DNA from: Albugo candida
Lineage: Eukaryota; Oomycota; Peronosporomycetes; Albuginales
Assembly (NCBI GenBank): GCA_040437565.1
Contig: JBDOQK010000072.1
Location: 1-64,000 of the forward strand
DNA length: 64,000 nucleotides
Direction: 5' to 3'
Translations under genes and position numbers: made by a program
Notes under the pieces: generated by a model
Told to the model about the DNA's origin: nothing
Seen by the model: the letters and a program-made list of their open reading frames with translations, nothing else
Databases searched by the model: none
Shown: positions 10,993-22,078 of the stretch, piece by piece
How the letters are laid out: the number at the start of each line of letters is the position of its first letter
Position numbering within the stretch: position 1 is the first letter of the stretch

Positions 10993-12362
10993 TCAAAGCT
11001 TCCATCCTCGCTGTTGTGCGTTTGCATCAAGCTTTCTTCGACCTGTTGCATAACATGTCGATTTGTCGCTACCCAGCTGATCCATACCACATAACGGCTT
11101 GGACTCGAAGATATTGTGATTTCTAGGCCGATGTGGGGACCAATTTCGCATACTCTGAGCTCCATTATACACGGACGACCCGCCAGGTTTGAAAGACGTA
11201 GGCAAAACAATCGGCATAACCTCATTGAAATCTCGCATTGCTGATTCAAAAGCTAGATGATCAGCAAGAAAACTAGTTCTTAACGTCGGTGATCCATGCT
11301 CGGGTATGAAATCTTGATATGGAAAAGCCCGTGTATGAGCGATAGCAACCAAAGTCATTTCAAAACAAATTAAAAGATTCTGGATGCCTGTCGTGACATT
11401 CTCGACACTCCATGATCCCAGCTCGTGTATGATCCGAAAACGAGATAAGAAAGCAAGTACGACACTTTGCCAAAATGATAGGAAGATAACAGCCTTGATA
11501 CACAACAGCTTGGGTACAGGATTATATGGTCGTAATGGAATCTCCAGAGCATAGTAAAATAATACCAAATAATAAAAAGCATATGTAACGGAGAGGTTGA
11601 TGAAAAACGAAACGTAAATGTATCCTTTGTCCAAGCGAAATTGACCTTGATCGTACGCGTCATTGACCTGCAAAATGATTGCGAAGAGCGCCATAAGTGG
11701 TTTCATAATAACAAACTGCATCGTTGCAATTTTACAGTCACGAAGAAATTCTGGGGCCATCATTTCTGGTTTCTTGCAATATTTGACTGGCCAAAAATGC
11801 TTCACACTTGGAAGCGGGTGGATAATCTAATGCAACTGTTGTGTAATAAAGAGCTGAAAATGGCGCTGTAAACATACCTGCAAAACACGTTCATGACTTC
11901 CATCTCCGAGATACGCAATCATGAGAGCCAAAAATAGGTAGACCACGTAGGCTTCATAGCAATCTCGCATCAAATCAAGGTATAAGGCAATGTTCTATGC
12001 ATTCTCACGCTCACATAGAATCCAAAGTACCAGCATTGAGGTACAAAATACCTTGAAGCGAAGCGATAACCACGAGTCGGTGGCATAGATCGGTACCATC
12101 CATAGTATTCCCACAATCTACGATGTAATATCAGAGAGAGGAACGTCTATAAATGCTGACGTACTTTACTTTGTATTGCGGGTTTTGTGAAATTGCGTAG
12201 ATGTGAACGGATAAGTCGTACAGATATGGTGATGGACGCTGCGACACATAAGCCTGCGACAACCCAGACAGAACGCTGAACTCTTGCTTCGGCCGTAGCA
12301 ATTTGAACAATGTATTCGAGCTCTTGTTCCATTGTCAATGACTCAGTTCTATGCAGTACCAT
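10993..12362 (-). CDS. TMEM184 / DUF300 family multi-pass membrane protein
   Basis: Family related to the organic solute transporter alpha subunit; molecular role in oomycetes unknown. Four exons: 12362 (or 12332) to about 12173, then pieces around 12118-12052 and 11999-11880, and a long last exon from about 11850 to 10993. Visible membrane segments include VWVVAGLCVAASITISVRL, GILWMVPIYA, AYVVYLFLALMIAYLG, VIMKPLMALFAIIL, GYIYVSFFINLSVTYAFYYL and AVIFLSFWQSVVLAFL. Family signatures are seen: the NIALYLDLMRDCYEAYVVY segment, EFLRDCKIATMQFVIMKP, and CIKAVIFLSFWQS. The C-terminal about 80 residues are hydrophilic and not conserved. Start is ambiguous between 12362 and 12332; the second fits the usual short N-terminus. 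Shares a 45-75 bp upstream region with the divergent gene at 12407. Confidence 0.88.
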
Positions 12363-12406
12363 CTTATTGGTACATCAGTCGTATTGGTAGAAATTCTTTT
12401 GGAAGA

Positions 12407-13524
12407 ATGTTTCATTTATCTCGTTCTTCCTTTTCTCGAAGCAAATTACTGTCACATTCGATCACAAGGAAGTACATCCAGGGAGTAAGTGGCACACAAA
12501 ACATAATCACCAAACAAGCCTTTTCGGGTCTGTACTTACTATGCAATCAAAGAGAGGAATACACTCAGTTTGGAGCGGTGTGCGTGCCGCATCCAAGCTC
12601 CAAGTCTTTTGCGCAATGCTGTCAGATACGATTTTATTCAAGCGGGAAACGATGGTATGAAAGTAAAGATTTGGTCTCCAAATTGAAAACTGGAGCCCTA
12701 GTCGTTCTTGGAACAGGAGCAGCGTTAGCTTCCACAACATGTAAGAAACAAAAGCCATGCCGTTTATACTTATGATATACGTATACCTTTTATTTAGTCG
12801 CGTTTGGGTTCTTTGTATTGGGAGCATTTGGCTACGGAATATATTCGCTATATCGTCAGTTCTTTGCTCGTTCAGATCGACGATCGAGAGACTTCGATCT
12901 TGATTCGTTTTTCAGCGGCACAAAAGACCCAAAGAAAGCAGGGAATCGTCAAAGTAGTTCTATTAGTCCTTTTACGGATAATATGCCGTTTTTAGTGCGT
13001 GGATTACTGAAAGGTTTATTTGGTATGGTTGGAAAGTTGGCACAAGCTTCGATGGAGAGAGCGAATGACCTTCACGATACAATCTATACTCGCATGCAGT
13101 CTGATCACCGTGTGAGGGATAGGCTTGGTGATGATTTCAGAGTCGAAGCGCCATCCGAATGGTTTGAAACAAGTACGGTGCCGAATTCTTGCATTTTTTG
13201 ACAATTACTTACTCTCTTTGTCAGATGTCAATGGTATCGGTCGTATCAAAGCGGTTTTTCTCGTACACTCACACCAAGAAAACGGTGCTGTGACAGCTAA
13301 AGCTGCTGTATCTTCAAGTGGAACTTTGACTCTGAAGGACTTAAAGTGTACGCCAAATCACACCGATAAAAAAGTTGCAATCTGATGCATGTTCTGCAGA
13401 TCAATCTCTACAAACAGGCAAAGTCATCGATTTGATGGAAGACATCGGTGAACCATACGGTCCAAACAAAAAGACTATCATTGACGCAGAATTTATCGAT
13501 CTTGAGAAAGATAAGCGCTTATAA
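12407..13524 (+). CDS. Tim21/Coa1-like mitochondrial membrane protein
   Basis: Four exons, 12407-12740, 12798-13172, 13225-13347 and 13400-13524, keep frame and give 318 residues. A strong GTAAGT..CTGTCAG pair at 12485-12625 could remove 47 more codons in frame, leaving a short presequence ending IRFYSSGKRW. The N-terminus (MFHLSRSSFSRSKLLSH) is basic and serine-rich as in matrix targeting. One membrane span follows (ALVVLGTGAALAS continuing into AFGFFVLGAFGYGIYSLY). The soluble domain (ERANDLHDTIYTRMQSDHRV, then RDRLGDDFRV, GRIKAVFLVHS, and TGKVIDLMEDI) has the layout of the Tim21/Coa1 superfamily: helix, G-D/N-x, then beta strands ending in a G-K-V-I-D-L strand. The identification rests on layout rather than clear motifs. 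Confidence 0.6.
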
Positions 13525-13635
13525 AATACGCATAACGTCAGTCACATTCTCCCTCACCACTGAACGACGTGTCCATTCATTCCTCATTGTTTAGTACTGT
13601 CGCATTCCATAAACCCAATCGAATAGACAAAACAA

Positions 13636-14613
13636 ATGAAATCAGTATTAATCGTTGGGTCCGTAAATGCAGATCTATCAGTCCACGTCGACAGACTTCC
13701 CGCTATCGGGGAGACTATAAGCGCCACTTCGTCTACAATTACTCCAAAGCTCGGAGGTAAGGGAGCTAATCAGGCTGTAGCCGTCGCAAAATTAGCAACA
13801 CCTTCCTCCATCCAATCCAACTTTCGATGCCAATTCGGTATCGACTCAAATGCTGCCCTATTAAAGCAGCTTTTGATGGATCATAATGTCGATATCTCGA
13901 ATTCAGAAACGCAAGACTGTGATTCCGGTCAGGCCATCATTTTTAGGCTTCCGAATGGATCCAATTCCATCGTCGTTGTGGGTGGAGCGAATCAAATTTG
14001 GCCAACTCTTACATCTCCAGTCTTTGAAGAAGCTATCAAGACGGCATCGGCTATTATGCTCCAGCAAGAAATTCCCTTAGAAGTCAATCAATCGGTCGCA
14101 AAAATGGCATTCTCTCATAGTATTCCTGTTTTTTGGGATACTGGAGGCCGAGATCAAGCGATCCCACACGACCTTTTTCAGTACATAACAATCATTTGTC
14201 CTAATGAAACTGAATTAGCTCGACTCTGCGGTCTACCAGTCACAAATCCGCAAGAAGCAATGAAAGCTGCTTGGAATTTGCAAAAGAAAGGGGCGAAGGA
14301 TATCCTCGTGACATTGGGCCAGGAAGGCTCGATTTATATACCAAGTGCTTCGATCGATGAACCAGACCAAGTCACGTTTGTCTCAGCCTTGCCGGCGTCT
14401 CCTGTCTGCGATACAACTGGAGCGGGTGACACGTACAGAGGCGCTTTTGTTGTATCGTATGTATCAGGCCGAAACATCAAACATTGTATGGAATTTGCGA
14501 GTGCTGCTGCATCATTGTGCGTGCGGAAAGCTGGAGCCATGGAAAGTATCCCTACTCATAGGCAAGTGGAAACATTGTACGAAGAGTGGAAGAACGTGGC
14601 AGATCGCACGTAG
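13636..14613 (+). CDS. RBKS: Ribokinase (PfkB family sugar kinase)
   Basis: Phosphorylates D-ribose at O5 using ATP, feeding ribose into the pentose phosphate pathway. Single exon, 325 residues, normal family length (about 305-330). MKSVLIVGSVNADLSVHVD is the first strand with the substrate-contacting NAD. LGGKGANQAVAVAKL is PfkB signature 1 (GGKGANQA), and CDTTGAGDTYRGAF is signature 2, with the catalytic Asp in GAGD. The usual DTVGAGD reads DTTGAGD, a conservative change. MLQQEIPLEV, ICPNETELARL and the C-terminal ESIPTHRQVE also match. Sits between the Tim21/Coa1-like gene (same strand) and the Smr gene, with which it is tail to tail. Confidence 0.96.
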   Translation: MKSVLIVGSVNADLSVHVDRLPAIGETISATSSTITPKLGGKGANQAVAVAKLATPSSIQSNFRCQFGIDSNAALLKQLLMDHNVDISNSETQDCDSGQAIIFRLPNGSNSIVVVGGANQIWPTLTSPVFEEAIKTASAIMLQQEIPLEVNQSVAKMAFSHSIPVFWDTGGRDQAIPHDLFQYITIICPNETELARLCGLPVTNPQEAMKAAWNLQKKGAKDILVTLGQEGSIYIPSASIDEPDQVTFVSALPASPVCDTTGAGDTYRGAFVVSYVSGRNIKHCMEFASAAASLCVRKAGAMESIPTHRQVETLYEEWKNVADRT

Positions 14614-14727
14614 GCGATACGGACACTGTCATCGCTTCATTCTCTGTCAAATTGCATTTTCTTCGCACACGCTCAAGTTGGTCGATAGGTCGGTTGTATG
14701 TCAGATACGCTTTGAGAAGGTTCTCTT

Positions 14728-16852
14728 TCAAGACTGCAAGTTTACTTGAAGCATTCCAACATGACCTTTCCTGTCAACTACAGACTTATATTCGTATCCT
14801 TCCGATCGCAAAAACTGCTCCACAGCTGGTAGTAAACGAGCAGTATTCTGTGGTCCTTTTGAATGGTGTCCTGCGCCTGTGACAATGCGAATTAATTCAA
14901 GACCGTCTTCGGCAAGTTGTGGTAGCCAAGATTGTAAAAACGCTACAGCTTCCACAACATGAAGACCGTGGAGATCCATCAAGCGATCTCGATACACTTG
15001 CTCGTGAGGATTTCGGCTCTTGAATATCACTTCTGCTGCCATCAAATGCAGCTTTTTCATCTTCTCATTGAGATCGCGTCCTTCTCTGGACATGTAAGTC
15101 GCCATAGCTTTGTTATTACTGAAATTGGCATCGTCGTAAGTCCTTTGAGCTCCACAAAAGTGCGTGCACATACCTGCGGAAAGCTTCCGTCGCTCTCATG
15201 AAGCATTTATTTCGAGCGCATGCGAGCTGATACGCTTCCTCGCGTACTTGCTGATACTGCGCTGTCACAGCCTTTCCTGTTATCACCCGCTTGACATCAC
15301 TCATCCGCGCAAAATTCGTTGTTCTCGAAGGTTTTGTTTGATGCATTGGTGAAGGATACGCCATTGTGCCGGATCGATTTTGAGATTGATTTAATTGATC
15401 AGGATAGAGCGACACTGCACGTGCATAATCTAACGTTTCTTTCGCCTGTTGGCGATCCAAGAAATCCCCTTTCTCGAGTGGTGCTGTAGTCAGAGATGGA
15501 AACGCATCTTTGCTAAGCTCTAGTTCGGTTCGTTCGGTTTCCTCATCTTCACTTTCATAGTCTCTATGTGCATCTTTTTGGAGCTCGAGTCCATGCAACT
15601 CAACAAAATCATGAGCGAAAACGCACTCTTTGTCTTGCGTGCATAATCCTCGGAGCCAGAATCGACAAGTAACGCCATAAGTGCTGTGTAGAAACTANNN
15701 NNNNNNNNNNNNNNNNNNNNNNNNNNNNNNNNNNNNNNNNNNNNNNNNNNNNNNNNNNNNNNNNNNNNNNNNNNNNNNNNNNNNNNNNNNNNNNNNNTTT
15801 TTGGAGCTCGAGTCCATGCAACTCAACAAAATCATGAGCGAAAACGCACTCTTTGTCTTGCGTGCATAATCCTCGGAGCCAGAATCGACAAGTAACGCCA
15901 TAAGTGCTGTGTAGAAACTATGGGCAACAGACTCAGAAAAAAGAAACTATAAATAATGGAAGCAGACCATGCAGTCCGATCGATGACATCGCCCTTGTAG
16001 ATAATGACGACAGACTTGTGTTCTTCCTTCAGCTTCCTTCGTGAAGGTTGATTTCAACACCGCATGAGCCTGATCCATATTCATTCCAACAAGCCGCAAA
16101 AGCTCACTCATGCGGTTTGAATCGACTTCTGGGAATTTAAGGCTTAGTTGACTCACGAGCTGGTCATCAAAATCCTTAGTTTTCCAGAAAGTTCATGAAA
16201 TACCAGCGTTTACCTCGGATGCGATTGACCAGAAAAAAGTGTCCTCATTCTCAAAATCCAGTCGAAAATCTTCTCCAACCTCTTCCTGTACGTCTTCAGT
16301 AGATTCAGGTAAAGTCTTGGACTTCCAAATAACAGATTTTGTCAACTTTTCACAAGTACATGGATGCAACTTCCTCACCGTCTTAATTGCACCAGGAATA
16401 AATTCCAGTGCGGATGCTTTTAATTCATCGGCAAATACTAAGCCAATTTCGTCAATTCCTCTCTCAATATCGGCTATAATGCCACGAGTATGATGCCTCG
16501 ATGATTCCAAGGTACGCGAGTCTTCTCGAGTCTTCTGATCGAGAAGGAGAGGGTCCAGTGAGAAAGCTATCAAATTTGTGATGAATTCACTCAATTTTTC
16601 ATCGATAGACTGAGGTACATAAAGTCAGTCGTTTTTGATAATAAATCGAAGCCGTTGTACCTCCTCCGATGCTATCCATTCTTTAAGTATACGTGCCATC
16701 TCGTTCTGAACAGCAGTCTGCTTATCTACATCAGAATCCGCGCTAAGACCTTCAGCATCAAGAATTTCTATCAAGTAGCGTGCTAATGTCTCATCCACAC
16801 TCAGCAATTTGAGCTGATTTTCTGCCCAATGTACCAACTCTTCCTTGAACAT
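14728..16852 (-). CDS. CUE / tandem CCCH zinc finger / DUF1771 / Smr-domain protein
   Basis: Probable RNA-binding protein of the plant CID7 / fungal Smr type. Multi-exon; introns are recognised at about 16664-16617 and 16203-16160, one between the two zinc fingers, and one in DUF1771 (about 15175-15123). The N-terminal 200 residues are helical. A CUE-like segment follows (LKFPEVDSNRMSELLRLVGMN). Splicing then gives two CCCH fingers, one with C-x7-C-x4-C-x3-H (CRHYLQGRC..) and one with C-x7-C-x5-C-x3-H (CRFWLRGLCTQDKECVFAH). The DUF1771 helix includes VREEAYQLACARNKCF, and the Smr domain has DLHGLHVVEAVAFL, IVTGAGHHSKG and a final GMLQVNL. DLHGLH and the TGxGxHS loop are the Smr active-site motifs. 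A 123-bp sequence is repeated around the gap at 15698-15797 inside the gene, so that exon appears twice in this scaffold. Confidence 0.85.
15698..15797. other. Scaffold gap of 100 N with 123-bp repeated flanks
   Basis: Positions 15575-15697 and 15798-15920 are identical. The repeat falls inside the second zinc-finger exon of the Smr gene, and a real tandem copy would break its reading, so a false duplication is the better explanation. Confidence 0.9.
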
Positions 16853-16877
16853 TATGAATTAAAGCTGATTGCATGGA

Positions 16878-16977
16878 NNNNNNNNNNNNNNNNNNNNNNN
16901 NNNNNNNNNNNNNNNNNNNNNNNNNNNNNNNNNNNNNNNNNNNNNNNNNNNNNNNNNNNNNNNNNNNNNNNNNNNNN
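16878..16977. other. Scaffold gap of 100 N, no visible flank repeat
   Basis: Exactly 100 N between the start of the Smr gene (16852) and the stop of DCAF13/SOF1 (16994). The flanks do not match each other, so the true distance between the two genes is unknown. Confidence 0.85.
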
Positions 16978-16993
16978 CACTAAATAGCGTGAC

Positions 16994-19241
16994 CTATTCC
17001 ACCTCTTTGATAATTGCTTCTTCGCGCGCATTTTCGTAAGGAACTTTTCCAGGCTTTGAATGCGCACGTCTATTATCCACTTTTTTCTTCTCTCGTGCTT
17101 TCGACTCCCTTTTGGCGTCCGTCGCCTTTTTGATTGATTTCGGTAAGTGACGATGTCTACAGAGATGGATAAACGTATCAGTCGCACGAACGATACAATT
17201 CGATTGAATGGCTCAAACTGACTTTGCAATCCGATTGATTTCACGAAGATGCTGGTATCTCTCTTTCAACGAGTCATTGTACTCTTGTTTACATCGTTCC
17301 CGTGGTGTCATCTGCAGAATACGAGTTATGAGAAAGTTTTGCTGAGAAACGACACACATTGAACATACCTTTTTAAGCGATTTCGAAGCTTGTGTTTTCC
17401 AAATACGGACATTTGTGTCGTCACTTCCAGACAAAATGAAATTGGCATCGGCAGTCATTCGTATTGCAAAGACTCTGTACTCTAATCGTCACATGCTGAT
17501 TTCAAAATGGAGCTTTGGAGACTTCACCTTTGCATTCGCTTTGTGTGATAAATTTCACGGCTTTTGGCACTACGGATATTGAAAATTCGGACTGTTCGAT
17601 CGTAGGAGCCAGAAACAAACTCATGACCAGTAGGAGAGTAAGCGATGTCCATTCTAATCAGAAGAGATGATAGCTGCAAGTCCTCCGAGATGTGATATAG
17701 TAGCCATACACTGCTGAAACATGATCTTTATGAACCATGAGAGCACGCTGAAGCTTGCGGGTGTCAAAAGTGTACAAATTGTGATCTTCGTTTGCCTATA
17801 CGCGAGGATTACCACTTGAAGACTCGTAGTTTCCATTTGATAATACGTACGACTGTAAAATTGAATGGTTCCATCGGGTTCCACGCCAGTGAATTCGACC
17901 GCATCTAAGTTTGGGAATGAAGGTATTTGTGTCGGACTCAATCTGTGGGACTACATACATTCAATACGACTTTGCGAAGATTGGACGCAAGTCTGAGATC
18001 ATAAAGTGTGATGCTTCGGTCTGAGCCTGTGGATGCCAATAACGAGGTATCGGCTGGATTGAACCGCACGCACGTAATGTGATCGGCACCCCATGAAAAA
18101 GTTTGCGTTGGCTCTGATCTACATATATCTTGAGATCGAATTTTTAGAAACTCTAACTGAGGATATACCGATGGCAGTTCCATATCTGTATTTTAGAGCT
18201 GCTTGTCGCAAAAGTATCCTTCTTTGCTTGATGATCAATTCCTCTGCACAAAAAAACGAGCGTTCCATCAGCTTGCGAGCATCGATGTAATTGATTGCAA
18301 AACTCACGTAAGGTACTCTTTTGATGTGTAAACGGTTATCGGCTAGACAGAGTTTCAGCTGTATGCAGCAAAACCGACAAAAAAGATGTAAATGTACCTC
18401 GGTCTTTTCTTCATTGCCAGTAGAAGATAATGACCACAACTTGACCGTTTTGTCTTCACTACAAGAGTAAAAAGCATCTCCAGAAGGAGTTGACACTAGT
18501 CCTCGCACGGATCCACGATGACCATAGCACGACCACAAGCATTTCCGACTCGGGAGATCCCACACTCGAATTTCTCCATCACTCGCCCCACTCAAAAATG
18601 CCGACTTATCGCACACAAATAAGCTTTTATCATCGCATGCGCCAAAAGAGCAATACCAAATTTCCAGGTACAGTACTAAGCGTACTGACACCGTCAGAGT
18701 GACCGTCTAAGGCTCCAACAAACGGTTTGGCAAACATCCGATCAAGTTTCACGGCATTCAGAGCTCGCGTGTACTAAGACAACTTCGATAAGACAAAAGG
18801 ATACGGACAGAATGCACAAAGTACCTCGCGAGGTCGTTCGAATGGATGTAAAGCTGGGTCATAATTTCGAAATACTTTGAGTCTATCGGTGGCAACTTCT
18901 CGTGTGAAATCTCNNNNNNNNNNNNNNNNNNNNNNNNNNNNNNNNNNNNNNNNNNNNNNNNNNNNNNNNNNNNNNNNNNNNNNNNNNNNNNNNNNNNNNN
19001 NNNNNNNNNNNNNAACAAACGGTTTGGCAAACATCCGATCAAGTTTCACGGCATTCAGAGCTCGCGTGTACTAAGACAACTTCGATAAGACAAAAGGATA
19101 CGGACAGAATGCACAAAGTACCTCGCGAGGTCGTTCGAATGGATGTAAAGCTGGGTCATAATTTCGAAATACTTTGAGTCTATCGGTGGCAACTTCTCGT
19201 GTGAAATCTCGCTCAATTCGTGAGATCGTCTTGACTCGCAT
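16994..19241 (-). CDS. DCAF13: DCAF13 / SOF1, small-subunit processome WD40 protein
   Basis: Nucleolar U3 snoRNP-associated WD-repeat protein needed for 18S rRNA maturation. The first exon reads MRVKTISRIERDFTRE then RNYDPALHPFERPRE, matching the family N-terminus. It continues RALNAVKLDRMFAKPFV, then WD repeats: SGASDGEIRVWDLPSRKC, SCSEDKTVKLWSL, STGSDRSITLYDLR, ANEDHNLYTFDTRKL, VSGSYDRTVRIFNI and GSDDTNVRIWK. The C-terminal Sof1 domain has RYQHLREINRIAKHRHLPKSI, then a lysine-rich tail with AHSKPGKVPYE, ending at the TAG whose lowest base is 16994. At least six introns of about 50 nt. The second exon lies on both sides of the gap at 18914-19013 (197 bp repeated), so part appears twice. A short upstream open segment near 19300-19380 could be a 5' exon; this is not resolved. 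Confidence 0.93.
18914..19013. other. Scaffold gap of 100 N with 197-bp repeated flanks
   Basis: Positions 18717-18913 and 19014-19210 are the same sequence, covering the second exon and intron of DCAF13/SOF1. Overlapping contig ends are the likely cause. Confidence 0.9.
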
Positions 19242-19559
19242 CTTGCAGCAAAGCGATTCAGACCAATCAAACTGAGAATATGCATTATTTTGTCCAATCA
19301 ATGGAGAACACTGTGTTCCGAGAAGAAGTGATCAATCTTACTTTGAACGATACAAGTAGGGCTCGCACGAATCGGGTCCAGCATTGTAGAAATAGGGAAA
19401 CACTAAGAGTGAATGAGAAATTTGTAAACGACCATTGACCTCCGTAAAACGCTCTTTATTTCGAAATAGTAATCACATTTTCAAGGACGTCGATCTTACG
19501 CTTTGAAGGATGCGAATAAAATGGCACTTTTCAAAGTAGTTTGAGAACCGGGTTCTGAA
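19242..19559. other. Space between DCAF13 and the deacylase gene
   Basis: About 320 bp. On the minus strand it includes the upstream region of DCAF13 with a possible small 5' exon (MLDPIRASPTCIVQ followed by GTAAG). Otherwise nothing is recognised. Confidence 0.35.
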
Positions 19560-20225
19560 TCACGCTTTTGATGCAGCGGTCTTTCCAGGTGTTCTATCCT
19601 TTGAGTCGACCATCATCGTCACAGGTCCATCATTGATCTGATCAAAAAATGTCACTACCCGTCTTGCTGTAAACGAGAGAAGAAAACAAACCAATGACAC
19701 TTCCATATATGCTCCAAAAATACCCTCAGCAACTTTGGCAGTATGCTTCTGTCTAAGTCTACAGCAAAATTGATCATATAGTTCCTTTGCAGGTTTTGGA
19801 GCCACTTTGTTGATCAATTCGTCAGCTCACTCGGGTTAGAAAATGTTGCCACCCCAACTTATTCACTAACTTGCTAAATGGAAGTCTGGCCTGTTGCCGC
19901 TGAAGTATCCGTGTAAAGTGAATTGACTTACGACGAGAATTTCAAATCCGTTACTCATCACGGATGTCTTCCATGCTTTGTCTTCATTGTCTGGCCATAA
20001 ACGAGCGTTCTGTTGCAATAAAAAAAAGCGAACATTGAGGAGGACCTAATATGTAATTAAACGATGTGCTCGAACCATAAGTCGCTGGCAACAATAATCG
20101 ACATCCTCCAAAGTATCATCCCGTCCAATTCCGATGAAACATAACAATCCTTTCCCGATTTCACAAACAGTTGCTCCATCCACTCGAACCGAAGAGCTGG
20201 AAACACGTTGGAGAATAAGCCGCAT
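19560..20225 (-). CDS. DTD1: D-aminoacyl-tRNA deacylase
   Basis: Proofreading enzyme that hydrolyses D-aminoacyl-tRNA (and glycyl-tRNA-Ala) in the cytosol. Four exons give about 159 residues, normal length. The first exon, MRLILQRVSSSSVRVDG then EIGKGLLCFIGI, is the family N-terminus. It continues DVDYCCQRLM, NARLWPDNEDKAW, ILVVSQFTLHGYFSGNRPDF (active-site SQxTLxG), PAKELYDQFC, GIFGAYMEVSL and NDGPVTMMVDS, which carries the cross-subunit Gly-cisPro (GP) motif. Stop at 19560-19562. The start codon region is repeated across the gap at 20228-20327 (18 bp), so the ATG appears at 20225 and again at 20343. Diverges from the gene at 20388. Confidence 0.93.
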
Positions 20226-20227
20226 TC

Positions 20228-20327
20228 NNNNNNNNNNNNNNNNNNNNNNNNNNNNNNNNNNNNNNNNNNNNNNNNNNNNNNNNNNNNNNNNNNNNNNNNN
20301 NNNNNNNNNNNNNNNNNNNNNNNNNNN
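20228..20327. other. Scaffold gap of 100 N with 18-bp repeated flanks
   Basis: Positions 20210-20227 and 20328-20345 are identical and include the start of the D-aminoacyl-tRNA deacylase gene. Confidence 0.85.
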
Positions 20328-20387
20328 GGAGAATAAGCCGCATTCGATGAACTTTATAAACGAACTTATTGTTTCATTGCATCAAGC

Positions 20388-21009
20388 ATGAAGAATGTTT
20401 ATGAAGAAAAGCAATTTCGAGCACATTCACTTTCGATTCTGATCGCCTGTAGGTGAACTAGTGCTTTGATACTTTTCTCTTTTACTTATAGATATCGTAG
20501 TTTTTTCTCTGATTCTGACAGTGAGCGTGATACCAATGCTCTTAGCTCTGATATTGAAAGCTATCGCATTGATTTTATTCATATTATCAGCAGCAGTGAT
20601 TTCGAATCCTAGTGAGCAATCTTTCACCAAGTGGCTGAGTAAGCAGAAAAGCGATCCTTCCGAATCTTGGCTGACATCAATCATAAAAAGCGCTGTATCT
20701 CACGCCGTCAGTAAAACTCGTTCTTGGGTTGCTTATAATTTTGTCTTTTTCACCATCATGGATGTTCACTCGATGAAACGACAAGCTTTCGGAGCTTTCG
20801 GGAAATGGATATGGACTGACTCATGCCCAGTCATCGCTCAGTTTAGTGACTGGATTCTGGAAACCTCGACGGAAGGATCCCCGTATACTTACTTTATAGA
20901 TTTATGGCAAAGGATACAAAACTCATACTGTTCGTCATCATTTACAAAAGAAAACTTGGTAAAAGAAGCAATTTCGAAGGAGAATCGCTACGGTCGAAAG
21001 ATTGAATGA
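20388..21009 (+). CDS. Unrecognised 180-residue protein, three exons
   Basis: Exons 20388-20452, 20492-20611 and 20652-21009 keep frame through two introns (39 and 40 nt) and give 180 residues. The start was chosen because splicing there opens a long, clearly biased frame (YRSFFSDSDSERDTNAL and SSDIESYRIDFIHI); the longest unspliced frame instead reads as a hydrophobic string in the wrong phase. The middle has one possible membrane-associated helix (WVAYNFVFFTIM), and the last 80 residues are rich in W, F and Y. No family is recognised. It is head to head with the D-aminoacyl-tRNA deacylase, so the two probably share a promoter of at most about 160 bp (gap included). Confidence 0.6.
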
Positions 21010-21423
21010 AGGTCGTTTGCGTTATGCGTATGTAGTTGAGACAAGAGCATGATAGATCGCATCTGGACAAATTCACTCACGTATTTATAAAAGTTACTTT
21101 TTGCTTGCTAAAATCTTGAGGCGAGAACTTGGGAATGGAATGACCACAAACGAATTTGCGATGCTTTTTTTATGTGTCCTTCTCACTCACTGAAGAATTG
21201 GACTTGGTGATTGTAACGTGCACAATCAAATGAAGAATCATCTTGATTGATTGGAGCTATTGTGGGATGTTAGCCGGGGCCAAACAAAATCCAGATAGCT
21301 GTTCAGCTTTAATATTCTCGATTTCCTTGTGCGCCAACACTTTCTAATATTTGATAATCGCTTACCAACCGATAGTGCGTCTTCTTGGTACGTTCTTTGC
21401 CAGCAAGTGAATAAAGCAAGTCC
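21010..21423. other. Non-coding stretch, nothing recognised
   Basis: About 410 bp between two converging gene models. Many stops in all frames; no RNA gene or repeat seen. Confidence 0.4.
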
Positions 21424-22018
21424 TCATCTCCTCTTCCCAATCGATTCGAATCGATCGCACGCGGTCAGATTTGCTTGTATGACACTGTTGGAGCCTCCCG
21501 CTGCTATTTGCTGCTGCCCTCTTCGTACTAGTGATGTTTTGTATTCTACGGTCGATAGAACATGTCTAACGAATGGATGGATACAAAATTTATAGTGACT
21601 TGCATTCACTTTGTGAAATTGCATAGATTTCTCAAGACACCATATTGCAGATAATACATTGGAAGCAACATACGTAAAGCTAGTAAGTCGAGACAACAGC
21701 GCATCTTGTGTAATGCATGTACACTCATTTGAAATGGGAACAGTTTTTTGTGCGATGACACTGTACGAAAATTGACACATTTGGATAAGAATGCATAAGC
21801 GGGCATTGATGCTCCGATTGCGTCAGTCAGAGTAGCAGATATCGTTGGACGAGAAGCTGCAAGACAACGTGACACGACAATAACATCGCAATACACTGTA
21901 TATCGGGATTCCAAGCTGCAGATTGATTCTTCCGACTCGAAAGGAAGCGATTCCGACTAAAATGGATAACTTTACAGAGCAAATGATTGTGGCTCAAGCA
22001 ATAGCTTCCGAACGACAT
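21424..22018 (-). CDS. Unrecognised 160-residue protein, three exons (model)
   Basis: Exons 22018-21895, 21856-21779 and 21704-21424 splice in frame (phases 1 and 1) to 160 residues; introns are 38 and 74 nt. The N-terminus (SYCLSHNHLL, FSRNRFLSSRKN) is basic and could be a targeting sequence. The middle is hydrophobic (YVASNVLSAIWCLE) and the C-terminal part polar. No known family. Splice sites were placed by eye, so the exon set could be wrong even if the locus is coding. Confidence 0.4.
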
Positions 22019-22078
22019 TGTCTATTGTGAAAGACCAGACCAGTGGACTGCAAGGAGCATAAATAGCTCTACCTAAAA

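Noticed and set aside
20521-21009. A membrane protein starting with a long hydrophobic helix (MLLALILKAIALILFIL)
   Set aside because: That stretch is the out-of-frame reading of an acidic exon (SDSDSERD..); the spliced model from 20388 uses the other frame and matches phase at both junctions.
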